From contig NZ_SMKX01000011.1 in assembly GCF_004349055.1 (NCBI RefSeq), positions 32,828 to 96,827 on the forward strand: a stretch of 64,000 nt of DNA, in the 5' to 3' direction. The stretch comes from Kribbella antibiotica (GTDB taxonomy: Bacteria > Actinomycetota > Actinomycetes > Propionibacteriales > Kribbellaceae). The position numbers and the translations under genes were made by a program. A model generated the notes under the pieces. The model made no database searches and was not told the origin of the DNA. It was given only the letters and a program-made list of their open reading frames with translations. This document shows positions 25,046 to 33,595 of this stretch, piece after piece (the first letter of the stretch is position 1; each line of letters starts with the position of its first letter).

Positions 25046-26473
25046 TCAGATGGTCGGTCGGAGGGCGCGGACAGGATCAAGGCCGGGGCCCTGAGGGATG
25101 CGGGCGACCAGCCCGGCTGGGAAGCGAACGGGCTGCGTGGTGTCGTAGCCGAACAGCTTGAGCAGGTCCGGGTCGATCAGCGGGTAGGCGCGACCGACGT
25201 CGGTGACGACGACGAGGGTGCCTGCGGGAGTGCGGGTGGACGGCATCACCTCGGCGACGGCAGCCGTGCCGGGCGGGACGACGACGCGGTCAGCGAGGGC
25301 AGTGCCCTCGGGGCCGCGTTTGGGGGTGATCATGGCCGGGTCGCGGGGTGGGAGCTGGGCGTCCACGAGAATGGTCGGTACGGCGCTCCCGGGAGCGTAG
25401 ACAGCACAGACCGTGCTGTCGTTGCCGGGTTTGGCGAAGTCGGGGCGGCTCTGCGGGAGCCGGCCGTCGGTGCCCGCAGTCATCGGATCGGCCGGAGGCT
25501 GGACGCGACCCAGCGAGGTCGGGTTGAGTTCGCGGACGGTCGGAGCCTTGCCGCCGTACGCCGCCTTCATCGGGGTGTAGGCGAGCTGGATGGCGGCCTG
25601 GAGCTCGGACATCATCACCAGGCGGTCGGCGATCGCGACGTAGTACTGCCGGGATCCGCTCATGCTGCGGACCATGAAGACCTCGCCGATCCTGGACTTG
25701 CGACCCGGAACAGCGGACGACGGCTTGCCGAGGCCGGCCAGCCGGAGCGGAGTGAGCGGCTGACCTTCCGGGAGACCGTTCACGAACGCCTGGCCGACGT
25801 GGACCGACGTCTCCGCGCCGAGCGTCAGACCGGCCTGGACGGCAATGGTCTTGTCGACCTGGTATCGGAAGCCGTTGGCGATCAAGTACTTGTCCCTGGT
25901 GCCGATGACATCGACCAGCAGAGCACCGGTGGCCAGCGGCTTCGCGGCGAGTGGCTGGGAGCCGACGAGCAGGACCGACTCGCTGGTGGGTTCGCCCGTC
26001 TGGTCCAGCATCGGTTGCGAGCACAGGGTCCAGGCGCCGACCAGGAGTTGTTTCGCTGCGGGAAGCGCATCCGGGGCATCCAGGATGCCGATCCGGGGGC
26101 CGCGGGGTGCGCCTTGCAGGGAGCGTTGGGAGACCCGGCGGGCCTCGGCTTTCTTGCCTAGGGCAAGGACTGCGGAGGCGTAGTTCGCGACCGGGTGCAG
26201 GCGACCGCTCAGAAAGACGTAGCGGGTGCCGGTCTCCTTCTCGACGATGACGGCGTCGCCGGCCTGCCAGGCCTTGTTGCCGCCGGGGACGACCAGGCCG
26301 TAGACGGCAACGACGGCCAGCGCGATCAGCGCGATGACCAGGCCGCCGATCGCGGCGAGGAACGGGCGCCGGAACGGCGGTTGTTCGGGGTCGGTTTCGC
26401 CGGTGACCAGGGCGGACACCATCCGCTGGCCGAGGAACTGGTGGGAGTGCAGTTGGTCCTTGCGGGTTGCCAT
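25046..26473 (-). CDS. eccB: type VII secretion membrane protein EccB
   Basis: A 475-residue core membrane component. The start MATRKDQLHSHQFLGQRMVS is the family's conserved cytoplasmic N-terminus. One transmembrane helix follows near residues 40-60 (AAIGGLVIALIALAVVAVYG), then a large extracytoplasmic domain with the repeated folds of EccB and two conserved Cys (WTLCSQPM and STVCAVY) likely to form a disulfide. The ATG at 26473 is preferred to an upstream in-frame GTG at 26482 because it restores the standard MATRxDQ start. It lies one base after the stop of eccD. EccB forms part of the ESX inner-membrane ring with EccC, EccD and EccE. Confidence 0.95.
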   Translation of the reverse strand: MATRKDQLHSHQFLGQRMVSALVTGETDPEQPPFRRPFLAAIGGLVIALIALAVVAVYGLVVPGGNKAWQAGDAVIVEKETGTRYVFLSGRLHPVANYASAVLALGKKAEARRVSQRSLQGAPRGPRIGILDAPDALPAAKQLLVGAWTLCSQPMLDQTGEPTSESVLLVGSQPLAAKPLATGALLVDVIGTRDKYLIANGFRYQVDKTIAVQAGLTLGAETSVHVGQAFVNGLPEGQPLTPLRLAGLGKPSSAVPGRKSRIGEVFMVRSMSGSRQYYVAIADRLVMMSELQAAIQLAYTPMKAAYGGKAPTVRELNPTSLGRVQPPADPMTAGTDGRLPQSRPDFAKPGNDSTVCAVYAPGSAVPTILVDAQLPPRDPAMITPKRGPEGTALADRVVVPPGTAAVAEVMPSTRTPAGTLVVVTDVGRAYPLIDPDLLKLFGYDTTQPVRFPAGLVARIPQGPGLDPVRALRPTI

Positions 26474-26474
26474 C

Positions 26475-27845
26475 TCAGCCACCCCATCCGCGCAGTACGC
26501 CGTACAGGCCGAGGATGCCGCACGCCACCGGGACCAGGGTGAGCATGATGACGATCTCGAGCAGCTCGGCCGCCCGGCTCAGGTAGGGGTTTGGTGGTCG
26601 GCGGGCGTAGCGGAGGCCGAGGACGACCGAGCCGCAGGCGAGCAGCAGAGTCACCGGGATGACGGTCGGCACGGGGTCGGCGAGGCCGGCGCCCAGGCAG
26701 CCGATGAGAAGGGCGACGACGGCGGCCAGACCAGCGGCCAGCCAGGTCAGGCGCTGCTTGACGATCGGGTACAACCGGGCGCGGATCAGGCAGGCGGCGG
26801 CGATGAGCATCGTGGCGATGGTGGCCGAGCGTCCGCCTGCAGCGACGAGGAGAATCTCGCAGATGACGAGCACGACCCCGGTGGCGGTGAGGATGCCGGT
26901 GAGGAGATCATCGGCGCGGACCACGGCGCCGTACACATGGGTGCGTGGTGGTTGTGGATCGTCGCGGACCAGGTCGGCGGTGGTGCGCGGCAGGATCGGC
27001 ATCGGGACCCGGCCGAGCCGGATCGCCAGCGATCCGAACAACGGCGAGATGGCAACGAGTGCCACGGCGGTGATGGCCGCGACATCAGCGCCGTCCAAGG
27101 ACTCCGCCGTACCGGTCCAGCCGCTGAGGATGCCGATGACGCCGAGGGCTGCTCCGGTGGCGAACAGGGCGGCGCCGTCGACGACACCGACCAGGCAGCA
27201 AGCGCCCGCAAGCAGGAGGGCGGCCGATCCGGCGAGGATTTGTGGAGCGCCGAGTGTTGGCCAGGACTCTTCGCCTGCGAACAGCAAGGCGCCGCCGATG
27301 AATGCCGTAGGCAACGACAGGCCGCCGACCACCACGCCGGCTCCGGAGTCGCCGGCTACTCGGGCCAGCAGGACACCGATTGCCGCCAGCAACGATGCCA
27401 GCAGCAACATCCGGACCGCGGGCCCGGACCAGGGTGATCCGGTACGCAGAATCGTGAAGCAGGCCGTGAGAATCGCGACTGTCGCGCCGGTCAGTCCGGC
27501 TGCGCGGGTGTACCAGGGACCCCAGGCGGCACCGAGTCGACGGGAGCCCGAGGCGACGGCGTCGACGAGGTCGTCGTACTCGAGCTCGGGCCAGTCGGTC
27601 TCCCGCGGCACCAGGTAGAGGATCTCGCCGTCCCGGACCCGGTGCGCGCCGACGGTCCGGCCCAGGCCGAGCTCGGTGCCGTCGATGCGGCGCAGTGTCC
27701 AGCCGCCTTCGTCGGCGAGGTCCTCGCCTGCTCGGGTGAGCAGGCCGGGAAGGACCTCGGCCACCGTCGCCTGTTCCGGTAGGGCCAGATCGAGCCGGCG
27801 TTCCGGGGTATCGATCGTGACCCGGACCAGTCCGGTGATGTTCAT
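26475..27845 (-). CDS. eccD: type VII secretion integral membrane protein EccD
   Basis: A 456-residue protein with an N-terminal ubiquitin-like domain (GLVRVTIDTPERRLDLALPE... IDGTELGLGRTV, about residues 1-85) and then eleven or so transmembrane helices. This is the EccD/YukD-fusion layout; EccD forms the translocation-associated membrane barrel. The ATG at 27845 (MNITGLVRVTID) is used because the ubiquitin-like fold starts there; an earlier ATG would add 12 residues with no support. The stop is followed one base later by eccB, so the two form an operon. It is divergent from the tandem paralogue pair at 28004. Confidence 0.95.
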   Translation of the reverse strand: MNITGLVRVTIDTPERRLDLALPEQATVAEVLPGLLTRAGEDLADEGGWTLRRIDGTELGLGRTVGAHRVRDGEILYLVPRETDWPELEYDDLVDAVASGSRRLGAAWGPWYTRAAGLTGATVAILTACFTILRTGSPWSGPAVRMLLLASLLAAIGVLLARVAGDSGAGVVVGGLSLPTAFIGGALLFAGEESWPTLGAPQILAGSAALLLAGACCLVGVVDGAALFATGAALGVIGILSGWTGTAESLDGADVAAITAVALVAISPLFGSLAIRLGRVPMPILPRTTADLVRDDPQPPRTHVYGAVVRADDLLTGILTATGVVLVICEILLVAAGGRSATIATMLIAAACLIRARLYPIVKQRLTWLAAGLAAVVALLIGCLGAGLADPVPTVIPVTLLLACGSVVLGLRYARRPPNPYLSRAAELLEIVIMLTLVPVACGILGLYGVLRGWGG

Positions 27846-27878
27846 CGGCGTTCTCCCAATCCTTGCGCCGTTCTCGGC

Positions 27879-27892
27879 CACTGGCCCCAGTG
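27879..27892. promoter_or_regulatory. small inverted repeat in the eccD / 28004 divergent gap
   Basis: CACTGG-CC-CCAGTG, a perfect 6-2-6 inverted repeat 34 bases upstream of the eccD start. It could be an operator for eccD or a chance palindrome in GC-rich DNA; low confidence. Confidence 0.25.
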
Positions 27893-28003
27893 TTGGCGGC
27901 CGGGGTCGCTCGCCGTGGCGCGCGGCAGCTTCATGCCGTCCCCGACATCGCAGGGCCGGCGGTTCCTACCGTGAAGATCGACGCGATGACGAGGAGGTCT
28001 GTG

Positions 28004-28624
28004 GTGCCGTACGAAGCGCTGGTTCTGCCGGTCGGACATGATGTCGGCGCCCGCTCGGTGTCGCCGTCCGGCCGGCTGCACCAGGTCCGGGTGGGCAGCG
28101 AGGTAATGGATCTGACCGACCCGGAGTACGTCGTCTGGGCGCTCGCGCACGGGATCGCCGCTGACGACCGGCCGATGCGCAGAACGCTGGCGGAGCGGAC
28201 CGCGTCGTACGGGCTGGATCGGCGGGACTCCGGAATGACCATTGACCGTTTCCTCGATGACGGTCTGCTGATCGAGGTTGGGGCCGAACCGAACAGCGCG
28301 ATCGAGTTCGCGCGGCACCACCAGTTGATTCCGCTCGCGTTCGGGCTCGGTCCGGATCCGGACCATCCTGGCCTGTTGCTGGTCGGCGCCCTCGGGCAAC
28401 CGTTGGCTCAGCTGTCCGCGCCGATGTACGACCTGTGGACCTGGGCGCATCTCAGTCCCAACCTCTGGCAGGGCTGCGAAGAGGCTGTTGCGGTCGCGCA
28501 GCGGCAAGGGGTGACGAACCCGGGTGAGCTCGACCCTGAACTCGTGCTCGGCGGCGTCGTCGCGGCATTGCACGACCTGCTCCGGGTCCGCGCCGCGTAT
28601 CTGGACCGGCGGGCGGCCCGATGA
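28004..28624 (+). CDS. T7SS-locus protein of unknown function, paralogue 1 (206 aa)
   Basis: A soluble protein with no signal or membrane segment, of a family I do not recognise. It is a clear paralogue of the next gene. Both begin with a PVGH block (LVLPVGHDVG here). Both have WALAHG/WMLAHG near residue 45, and both carry (M/S)Y-D/E-LW-x-WA...LW near residue 150. The two-part pattern suggests an alpha/beta fold with a helical C-terminus. GTG 28004 is chosen because AGGAGG sits six bases before it and this aligns with the start of the paralogue. An in-frame ATG at 27986 would place that site inside the gene. It overlaps the second copy by ATGA and precedes the kinase-like gene, so the three form an operon with T7SS-linked membrane genes. 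Confidence 0.8.
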   Translation: MPYEALVLPVGHDVGARSVSPSGRLHQVRVGSEVMDLTDPEYVVWALAHGIAADDRPMRRTLAERTASYGLDRRDSGMTIDRFLDDGLLIEVGAEPNSAIEFARHHQLIPLAFGLGPDPDHPGLLLVGALGQPLAQLSAPMYDLWTWAHLSPNLWQGCEEAVAVAQRQGVTNPGELDPELVLGGVVAALHDLLRVRAAYLDRRAAR

Positions 28625-29220
28625 GCGCCGTCATGTTCCCGGTCGGTCACTACAACGGGGTACTCCCCTCGGCGATCGGCGCTCCCAACCACGTCGTACG
28701 GGTCGGTATGGCGCACCACCGCCTGACCGCGGCTGAGTTCACGGCCTGGATGCTGGCCCACGGCCTTGGCGACGCGGCCGGCGAACCTTGGACGTCGCGG
28801 CAGATCGTCAGACAGGGCAACGAACTCGGCCTCGATGACATCGCCGAGGACCTGACCGAGCTGGCCGGACGCGGACTCGTCGTACCGATCGACGCCGCCG
28901 ACCCGGACATCGCCGATCTGGCCGGCTCATACCAGCTGCACGGCCTGATGATCGGTCTCGGCGATACCGCCGAAAGGCCGGGGCACCACCGGATCGGGCT
29001 CCCCGAGACCGGCACTGTCGCCGTCCTGGACCCGGACAGCTACGAGCTCTGGCGCTGGGCCAGGACCACGCCGAGCCTCTGGGCGAGCTGTACCCTCCGC
29101 GCTGCACTGACCTCGACCACAGACCGGGTCGACGACCCGATCACCGCGGTCGGCGGGGTGCTTCGCGACGTCCGGAATCTGGTCGCACAGGGGTGCGGCT
29201 ATCTCGATGTGGTGCGCTGA
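28621..29220 (+). CDS. T7SS-locus protein of unknown function, paralogue 2 (199 aa)
   Basis: The second member of a tandem duplication, starting inside the stop of the first (ATGA). It reads MSAVMFPVGHYNG at the start, TAWMLAHGLGD near residue 44, and YELWRWARTTPSLWASC near residue 140. These are the same three landmarks as the first copy, with substantial divergence elsewhere. The overlap means the two are made together, as for subunits of a heterodimer. No catalytic motif is visible. A kinase-like gene follows 12 bases later. Function unknown; a cytoplasmic accessory or adaptor of the secretion system is a guess from position. Confidence 0.8.
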   Translation: MSAVMFPVGHYNGVLPSAIGAPNHVVRVGMAHHRLTAAEFTAWMLAHGLGDAAGEPWTSRQIVRQGNELGLDDIAEDLTELAGRGLVVPIDAADPDIADLAGSYQLHGLMIGLGDTAERPGHHRIGLPETGTVAVLDPDSYELWRWARTTPSLWASCTLRAALTSTTDRVDDPITAVGGVLRDVRNLVAQGCGYLDVVR

Positions 29221-29232
29221 AGGGATGCGAGG

Positions 29233-30573
29233 ATGACTCTGATGGCTGAGATCGCTCCCGAATCGTTGATTCCGCGTGCCACCGGGCCGGTGGCACGGAT
29301 CTATCTGATTCCGCCGCGGGACGACAGCCCGACCGCCGTGCTGAAGGTGTACCCGCAGCCGCTGGATCGGCGGACTTTCAATGCGGTGGAGGTTGAGCAG
29401 GCGAAGTTGGCTGGGTTGCGGGTGGCCGGGTCGATGTTGCTGGCTGATGGGGTTGAGGAACTGCCGGATGGGCGGACCGGCGTGCGGATGGAGTTCTGTC
29501 CGCAGTCGCTGGTGGAGCTGGCCGGCGGGCGTGGGCTGCCGATCGGGGATGTCGTCGTCCTGGGGCAGATCCTGGGGTCTGTGCTGGCCGAGGCTCATGA
29601 GAGCGCGCTGGTGCATGGTGGGGTGACGCCTAGCAATGTGCTGGAGCGGCCGAACGGGCAGCCGGTGCTGGCGGATTTCGGGCTGGCGCTGCGGTTGCGG
29701 TTCCCGCGGGACCTGACTGCGGCGGCGGCATACACGGCTCCTGAGGTGTTGCGCGACGGCGAACTGTCGGAGGAAGCGGACGTCTACGGGTTGGGCGCTG
29801 TGTTGTATCTGGCGCTGACCGGGCAGTCGCCGTTTCCGGGGCGGACTGGTGAGACGCCGGACGACGTTGTACTGCGGGTGTTGCGGGAGCCGGCGCCGGA
29901 GGTGTCGGGGCGGGATGTGCCGCCGGCGTTGACGGCGTTGTTGCGGCGGATGCTGGCGAAGGATCCCGGGACTCGGCCGGATGCGGCTGCGGTGGTTCGG
30001 GAGTTCGAGACTTTGCTGCACGGTACGACGGATGCTGCGAACGAGCTGGATTTCGACGACTTCCGCGATGAGCTGGCGGCGGGTCGAAGCGTGCCGGTGG
30101 CAACGGCTTCCGCGAGCGCGAAGGCGAAACCGAAGGCGGGGCAGCGGAAATGGCCGCGCAAGGAATTGCTGTTCGGGATCGCGGCTGCCGTTGCGCTGGT
30201 GGTCGTCGTACCGATCGTGCTGCGACCGGGCAACGAAAATCCGGTGCCGAGGCAACCAACTGTTCCGGTGCTGCCGCAGGCAACGCCGGCGCCGCAGGCG
30301 ACCGATGCGCCGTTGATCCAGTTGGAGCCGCCGCAGGACAAGGGGACGACGGTGGTGTTGAAGTGGTCGTTCTCGAAGCCGTTGACGTACGCCGTTTTCG
30401 TGGCCGAGCAGGGTGGGAAGGCACCGCGCTCGACGTATCGCGGGAGCGGGACGACGCTGACTGTTCAGGTCAGTCCGGGGCTGAAGTACTGCTTCGAGGT
30501 CCAGGGGACCGACGGGCGCGAGGTCTTCTACAGCACGCCGCGGAGTATCCGGGGCGCCACGTGCAAGAGCTAG
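29233..30573 (+). CDS. membrane Ser/Thr kinase-like protein, probable pseudokinase
   Basis: A 446-residue PknB-type protein. The kinase fold spans residues 15-280 with the VAIK-type Lys38 (AVLKVY), DFG Asp148 (LADFGLAL), APE (TAPEVL) and subdomain IX (EEADVYGLGAVLYLAL). The catalytic loop reads HGGVTPSN at 128-135 instead of HRDxKPxN: the catalytic Asp is Gly130 and the catalytic-loop Lys is Thr132. It is therefore probably inactive as a kinase but may still bind ATP. A juxtamembrane Lys/Arg stretch precedes one transmembrane helix (about 312-330). The outside part is a Pro-rich stalk and a small fibronectin-III-like domain (VVLKWSFSKPLTYAVFVAEQ). It may be a signalling scaffold for the ESX machine. 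It is the last gene of the 28004 operon. Confidence 0.88.
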   Translation: MTLMAEIAPESLIPRATGPVARIYLIPPRDDSPTAVLKVYPQPLDRRTFNAVEVEQAKLAGLRVAGSMLLADGVEELPDGRTGVRMEFCPQSLVELAGGRGLPIGDVVVLGQILGSVLAEAHESALVHGGVTPSNVLERPNGQPVLADFGLALRLRFPRDLTAAAAYTAPEVLRDGELSEEADVYGLGAVLYLALTGQSPFPGRTGETPDDVVLRVLREPAPEVSGRDVPPALTALLRRMLAKDPGTRPDAAAVVREFETLLHGTTDAANELDFDDFRDELAAGRSVPVATASASAKAKPKAGQRKWPRKELLFGIAAAVALVVVVPIVLRPGNENPVPRQPTVPVLPQATPAPQATDAPLIQLEPPQDKGTTVVLKWSFSKPLTYAVFVAEQGGKAPRSTYRGSGTTLTVQVSPGLKYCFEVQGTDGREVFYSTPRSIRGATCKS

Positions 30574-30616
30574 TGGACGCATTCTGGACCGGGTCTGGAC
30601 CGGGCGTGCTTACGCT
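30573..30616 (+). promoter_or_regulatory. promoter 1 with three 11-bp-spaced hexamer repeats
   Basis: GTGGAC at 30573, CTGGAC at 30584 and CTGGAC at 30595 are each 11 bp apart. After nine spacer bases comes TTACGCT (30610-30616), containing a TAnnnT -10 box, seven bases before the Fn3 gene's ATG. Direct repeats at one helical turn next to the -10 are typical of OmpR/PhoB-type and SARP regulators; both classes are encoded 8-10 kb away. The same layout recurs at 42527. Confidence 0.6.
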
Positions 30617-30622
30617 GAGGCC

Positions 30623-32794
30623 ATGAAAGGACGTGCGGGGCTGGCTGCTGTGGTGGCGGGCTGTATTGCGTTGCTGAGCGTGGTCGTGCTGACCGGCGCC
30701 GGCGACGCGAACGCAGGGTTCAAGTTCACCCAGTCCGGTCATTGGGTCTACAACAGCGCGATCGGGCGAGTCTTCCATCTGGATGGGGCGACCCGGACGA
30801 TCGACGCCCAGGTGCCGTTGCCGACGGGTAAGCCGGGCGCTCAGGTGGTGCAGACCGACACTGATGCGTACGTGCTGTCGCGGTCGCGGATCGACAAGTT
30901 CGGGAAGTCGGATCTGGCCGTGGCGGACCCGCTCGAGGTGCCCGATGAGCAGCCGATCGGGATGGAGTCCGCGGGGAACGCCTTTGTGGTCTATCAGAAG
31001 GACGGCCGGGTAATGCGCCTCGGCGAGCACCCGGCGACTGTGTTCTCGGGTGGGCAGCTCGGCGATCCGGTGGTGACGTCCGACAGCACGTTGTGGGTGC
31101 ATCGGGTCGAGCAGGGTGATCTGTGCCAACTGCCGTTGACGGCGGACCGGATGTCCTGCCCGGCCTCGGTTCAGAAGGGGCACAAGGGTGCGCTGACTGT
31201 GATCGGCGCCAAGGCTGTGTTTGTGGATCTCACGGCCGACCGGGTGTACGACCTGACCTCGGACGGATTCGGCGCCCAGGTGGACCTGAGCAACGACATT
31301 CCGGAGACCGCGCTGGTCGCCGGGAACGACGTCGACGGGCGGATCGCGGTCCTGGATCGCGATCAGGGAGTCGTCCAGCTCGTCGGACTGCCGAGCCGGC
31401 CCGGGCAGAAGGCGGAACCGCCGATCACGACCAAGATCCGGAAGGGCAACTACGACAAGATCGCCTCGTCCGGGCACGGGCTGGCGCTGCTGGACCGCAA
31501 GACGGCCGACCTGGTCACCGTCGATCGCGACGGCAAGGTCGGCTACCGGAACGTGGCCAGCAAGGTGAAGGGCAGCGATACCGGCCAGGTCGAGCCGAGC
31601 CTGATCCGGGGTGACGATTCTCAGCTGTACGTCGAGAGTGGCAAGGGCGACCAGGTGGTCGTCGTCGACCAGGACGGCCGCGCGGAGCCGGTCCCGATCG
31701 GCAGCCCCGACGACGGAACCAACGACAAGCCGACACCGTCGACTCCGACACCCACGCATAAGCCTGATCCGCCGGTGCACACTCAGGATCCGCCCACGCA
31801 TACTCAGGATCCGCCGGTGCACAAGCCGGATCCGCCGGAGAAGACAACGCCGCGGCCGGACGACAAGCCCGTCGTACCGGAGAAGAAGGACCCGCCGCCG
31901 AAACCACCGGTGATTGTGGCCGGCGTTCCCGGTGGGCCGGTCGGCGTGAACGCGAAGTACGGGACCGACGGGCCGACCGTGACATGGCGGGCCGCGACAC
32001 CGAACGGTGCGCCGATCACGGCGTACGAGCTGAGCTGGACGGGTGGTTCGAAGTCCGTCAGCGCCGGCACGCGGTCGACGCTGATCACCGAGCTCGCGGG
32101 GAAGACCGGCTCGTACTACGTGACGATCCGGGCGCGGAACCGCGTTGGCGCGGGGCCCGCCGTACGGTCGAATCAGATCAAGAAGTCCTATGCCGAGGCT
32201 GAGTCGCCGCGAGAGATCGTGGTCAGCAAGGACGGGATTTCCGGGCAGCTGACGCTGGCCTGGGATGCGCCCACGATGGGTGACGGCACCTTTGTGAAGT
32301 ACACGGTCATGATCGGCTCGGCCACCGCCAAACCGCGGGTGTCGACCACGAGCACGCAGGCGACGGTGACCGGGCTGAAGGACGGTACGACGTACCTGTT
32401 CTATGTGCGGGCGATCACCCGGGCACCGAACGGCGATCAGCTGAGCGGCAAGTGGACCAGCCTGCCCGCGGCTCCGGTGGGCAAAGAGGAGCCGACGAGG
32501 CGGATCGTCGCTTCGCGCGGCGCCGGTACGACGTACGACGACTGTCAGCCACCGCAGTGCGCGTTCATCCAGGTCCGGATCGAGAACCTGCGGGCGAGCA
32601 CGCGGTACAAGATCGTCCCGTACGTCGACGGGAAGGTCTTCAACCCCGGCGCCACCCTCGAGACCGACGACGAAGGCCAACTGCTCGTCGACGACCGCTT
32701 CCCGTGCAACATGGTCGGCAGTCGGGTGTATGTCACGGTGAGTGGTCCTGGCGGTCCGTACAAATCCAATACGTTCACGTGGAAGTCTGGTTAG
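30623..32794 (+). CDS. secreted/anchored beta-propeller-like and fibronectin type III protein
   Basis: A 723-residue protein with an N-terminal signal/anchor (AAVVAGCIALLSVVVLTGA). Residues 35-370 are a repetitive beta-rich region with propeller-like blades (for example GALTVIGAKAVFVDLTADRV). A Pro/Thr-rich linker follows (TPTPTHKPDPPVHTQDPPTH). Two Fn3 domains lie at about 430-620 (VTWRAATPNGAPITAYELSW; LTLAWDAPTMGDGTFVKYTV). The C-terminal domain has three Cys. It is a paralogue of the gene at 43592 (both start QSGH-x-x-YNS-x-IG-x-VFH). It is probably a cell-surface component tied to the secretion or wall machinery; no catalytic site is seen. It starts seven bases after promoter 1 and ends five bases from the convergent SRPBCC gene. 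Confidence 0.85.
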   Translation: MKGRAGLAAVVAGCIALLSVVVLTGAGDANAGFKFTQSGHWVYNSAIGRVFHLDGATRTIDAQVPLPTGKPGAQVVQTDTDAYVLSRSRIDKFGKSDLAVADPLEVPDEQPIGMESAGNAFVVYQKDGRVMRLGEHPATVFSGGQLGDPVVTSDSTLWVHRVEQGDLCQLPLTADRMSCPASVQKGHKGALTVIGAKAVFVDLTADRVYDLTSDGFGAQVDLSNDIPETALVAGNDVDGRIAVLDRDQGVVQLVGLPSRPGQKAEPPITTKIRKGNYDKIASSGHGLALLDRKTADLVTVDRDGKVGYRNVASKVKGSDTGQVEPSLIRGDDSQLYVESGKGDQVVVVDQDGRAEPVPIGSPDDGTNDKPTPSTPTPTHKPDPPVHTQDPPTHTQDPPVHKPDPPEKTTPRPDDKPVVPEKKDPPPKPPVIVAGVPGGPVGVNAKYGTDGPTVTWRAATPNGAPITAYELSWTGGSKSVSAGTRSTLITELAGKTGSYYVTIRARNRVGAGPAVRSNQIKKSYAEAESPREIVVSKDGISGQLTLAWDAPTMGDGTFVKYTVMIGSATAKPRVSTTSTQATVTGLKDGTTYLFYVRAITRAPNGDQLSGKWTSLPAAPVGKEEPTRRIVASRGAGTTYDDCQPPQCAFIQVRIENLRASTRYKIVPYVDGKVFNPGATLETDDEGQLLVDDRFPCNMVGSRVYVTVSGPGGPYKSNTFTWKSG

Positions 32795-32799
32795 GCGTC

Positions 32800-33240
32800 T
32801 TAGGATTCCTTGCGCTGCTCGGCGAGGAGTTTGAGGCGGTGCAGAGTTTCCGTATTACGGGCCCCGAGCAACAAATCGGCAAGCCCGGCCGGCATCAGTG
32901 AGGCAGGTCCGCGGACCGCCTTCTCCGTCATGACGACCCGGCAACCCTTCGGGCCCTCGTGCACGCGGAACTCGACGTCACCCTCGCCCACCGGCCAGGC
33001 GCGAACGCGAAGCCGCAGTCGGCGACCTTCGTCGTACTCGACTGCTTCGGTGGTGTCGTTGATCAGCAGCGGCCAGGCGCCCACCGAGTGGTGGATGATG
33101 CCACCGGGCTCCGGCCAGGGCGCATCCACGTCGCGCACCCGCGACGCACCCACCACCCAAGCCGCATAGCGCCAGCCATCAGTCAGGACCGCGAAGACGT
33201 CCTCAGCCGACGCCTCCACCATGCACTCGTTCTCACTCAT
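32800..33240 (-). CDS. SRPBCC (START/polyketide cyclase-like) family protein
   Basis: A 146-residue helix-grip protein. The start MSENECMVEASAEDVFAVLT is the usual first strand and helix, where a conserved Ala-xx-Val-Phe block opens the ligand cavity. The YDEGRRLRLRVRAWPVGEG strands and the long C-terminal helix (NTETLHRLKLLAEQRKES) complete the fold. SRPBCC proteins bind hydrophobic ligands; the ligand is unknown. The ATG at 33240 is chosen since the fold starts there. The frame stays open far upstream only because it runs into repeat DNA and encodes low-complexity sequence. Whether it belongs functionally to the secretion locus is unclear. Confidence 0.85.
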   Translation of the reverse strand: MSENECMVEASAEDVFAVLTDGWRYAAWVVGASRVRDVDAPWPEPGGIIHHSVGAWPLLINDTTEAVEYDEGRRLRLRVRAWPVGEGDVEFRVHEGPKGCRVVMTEKAVRGPASLMPAGLADLLLGARNTETLHRLKLLAEQRKES

Positions 33241-33342
33241 CTCCCACCAGTACCCGGGCCCACTCATCCCTCGCCCCATTTCCCTGCCCAGGCGTGGGCG
33301 CACCACCAGCCGGTACGACGTCGCCGACGTGTGCGGCGTGGG

Positions 33343-33394
33343 TCGCCGAGTGTGCGGGGTGGCTCGCCGAGTGTGCGGGGTGGCTCGCCGAGTG
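33343..33394 (+). repeat. 21-bp tandem repeat
   Basis: Two perfect units of 21 bp (TCGCCGAGTGTGCGGGGTGGC) at 33343-33363 and 33364-33384, followed by a partial unit. A diverged 22-bp unit lies just upstream at 33321. Confidence 0.85.
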
Positions 33395-33397
33395 GAA

Positions 33398-33446
33398 GGA
33401 GTGTGCTGCTGGATATCGATTACCGGCGGCAATCTCCCGCCACTCG
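33398..33446 (+). repeat. 49-bp direct repeat, copy A
   Basis: Identical over 49 bases to 33977-34025. It begins GGAGTGTGCTGCTGGATATC and ends CCGCCACTCG. Flanking sequence is also related (a CGGTACGACG block upstream of both copies), so a larger unit was duplicated and has diverged. Confidence 0.9.
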
Positions 33447-33477
33447 GCGCGGGAACACGGCGCGGAAGTCCAGCGCC

Positions 33478-33595
33478 CAGTGGGTTCACTCGGCGCAAGA
33501 CTCCAGCGGCCAGTGGGTTCACTCGGCGCAAGACTCCAGCGCCCGGTGGGTTCACTCGGCGCGGGATTCCGGCGGCCAGTGGGTTCACTCGGAGT
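33478..33595 (+). repeat. 33-bp tandem repeat, about 3.6 units
   Basis: Units start CAGTGGGTTCACTCGGCGCA at 33478, 33511 and 33544, with a partial unit at 33577. Units 1 and 2 differ at one or two bases near their ends; unit 3 is more diverged. There are no unique spacers, so this is not CRISPR. A 33-bp period keeps frame in all six frames, which explains the repetitive spurious peptides. Confidence 0.9.

Noticed and set aside
26474..26482. Upstream GTG start for eccB
   Set aside because: It would add VAE before the conserved MATRKDQ start; the ATG at 26473 directly follows the eccD stop and matches the family.
30470..32680. 736-codon minus-strand frame
   Set aside because: Antisense shadow of the Fn3 gene, whose signal peptide, linker and Fn3 domains are clear on the plus strand.
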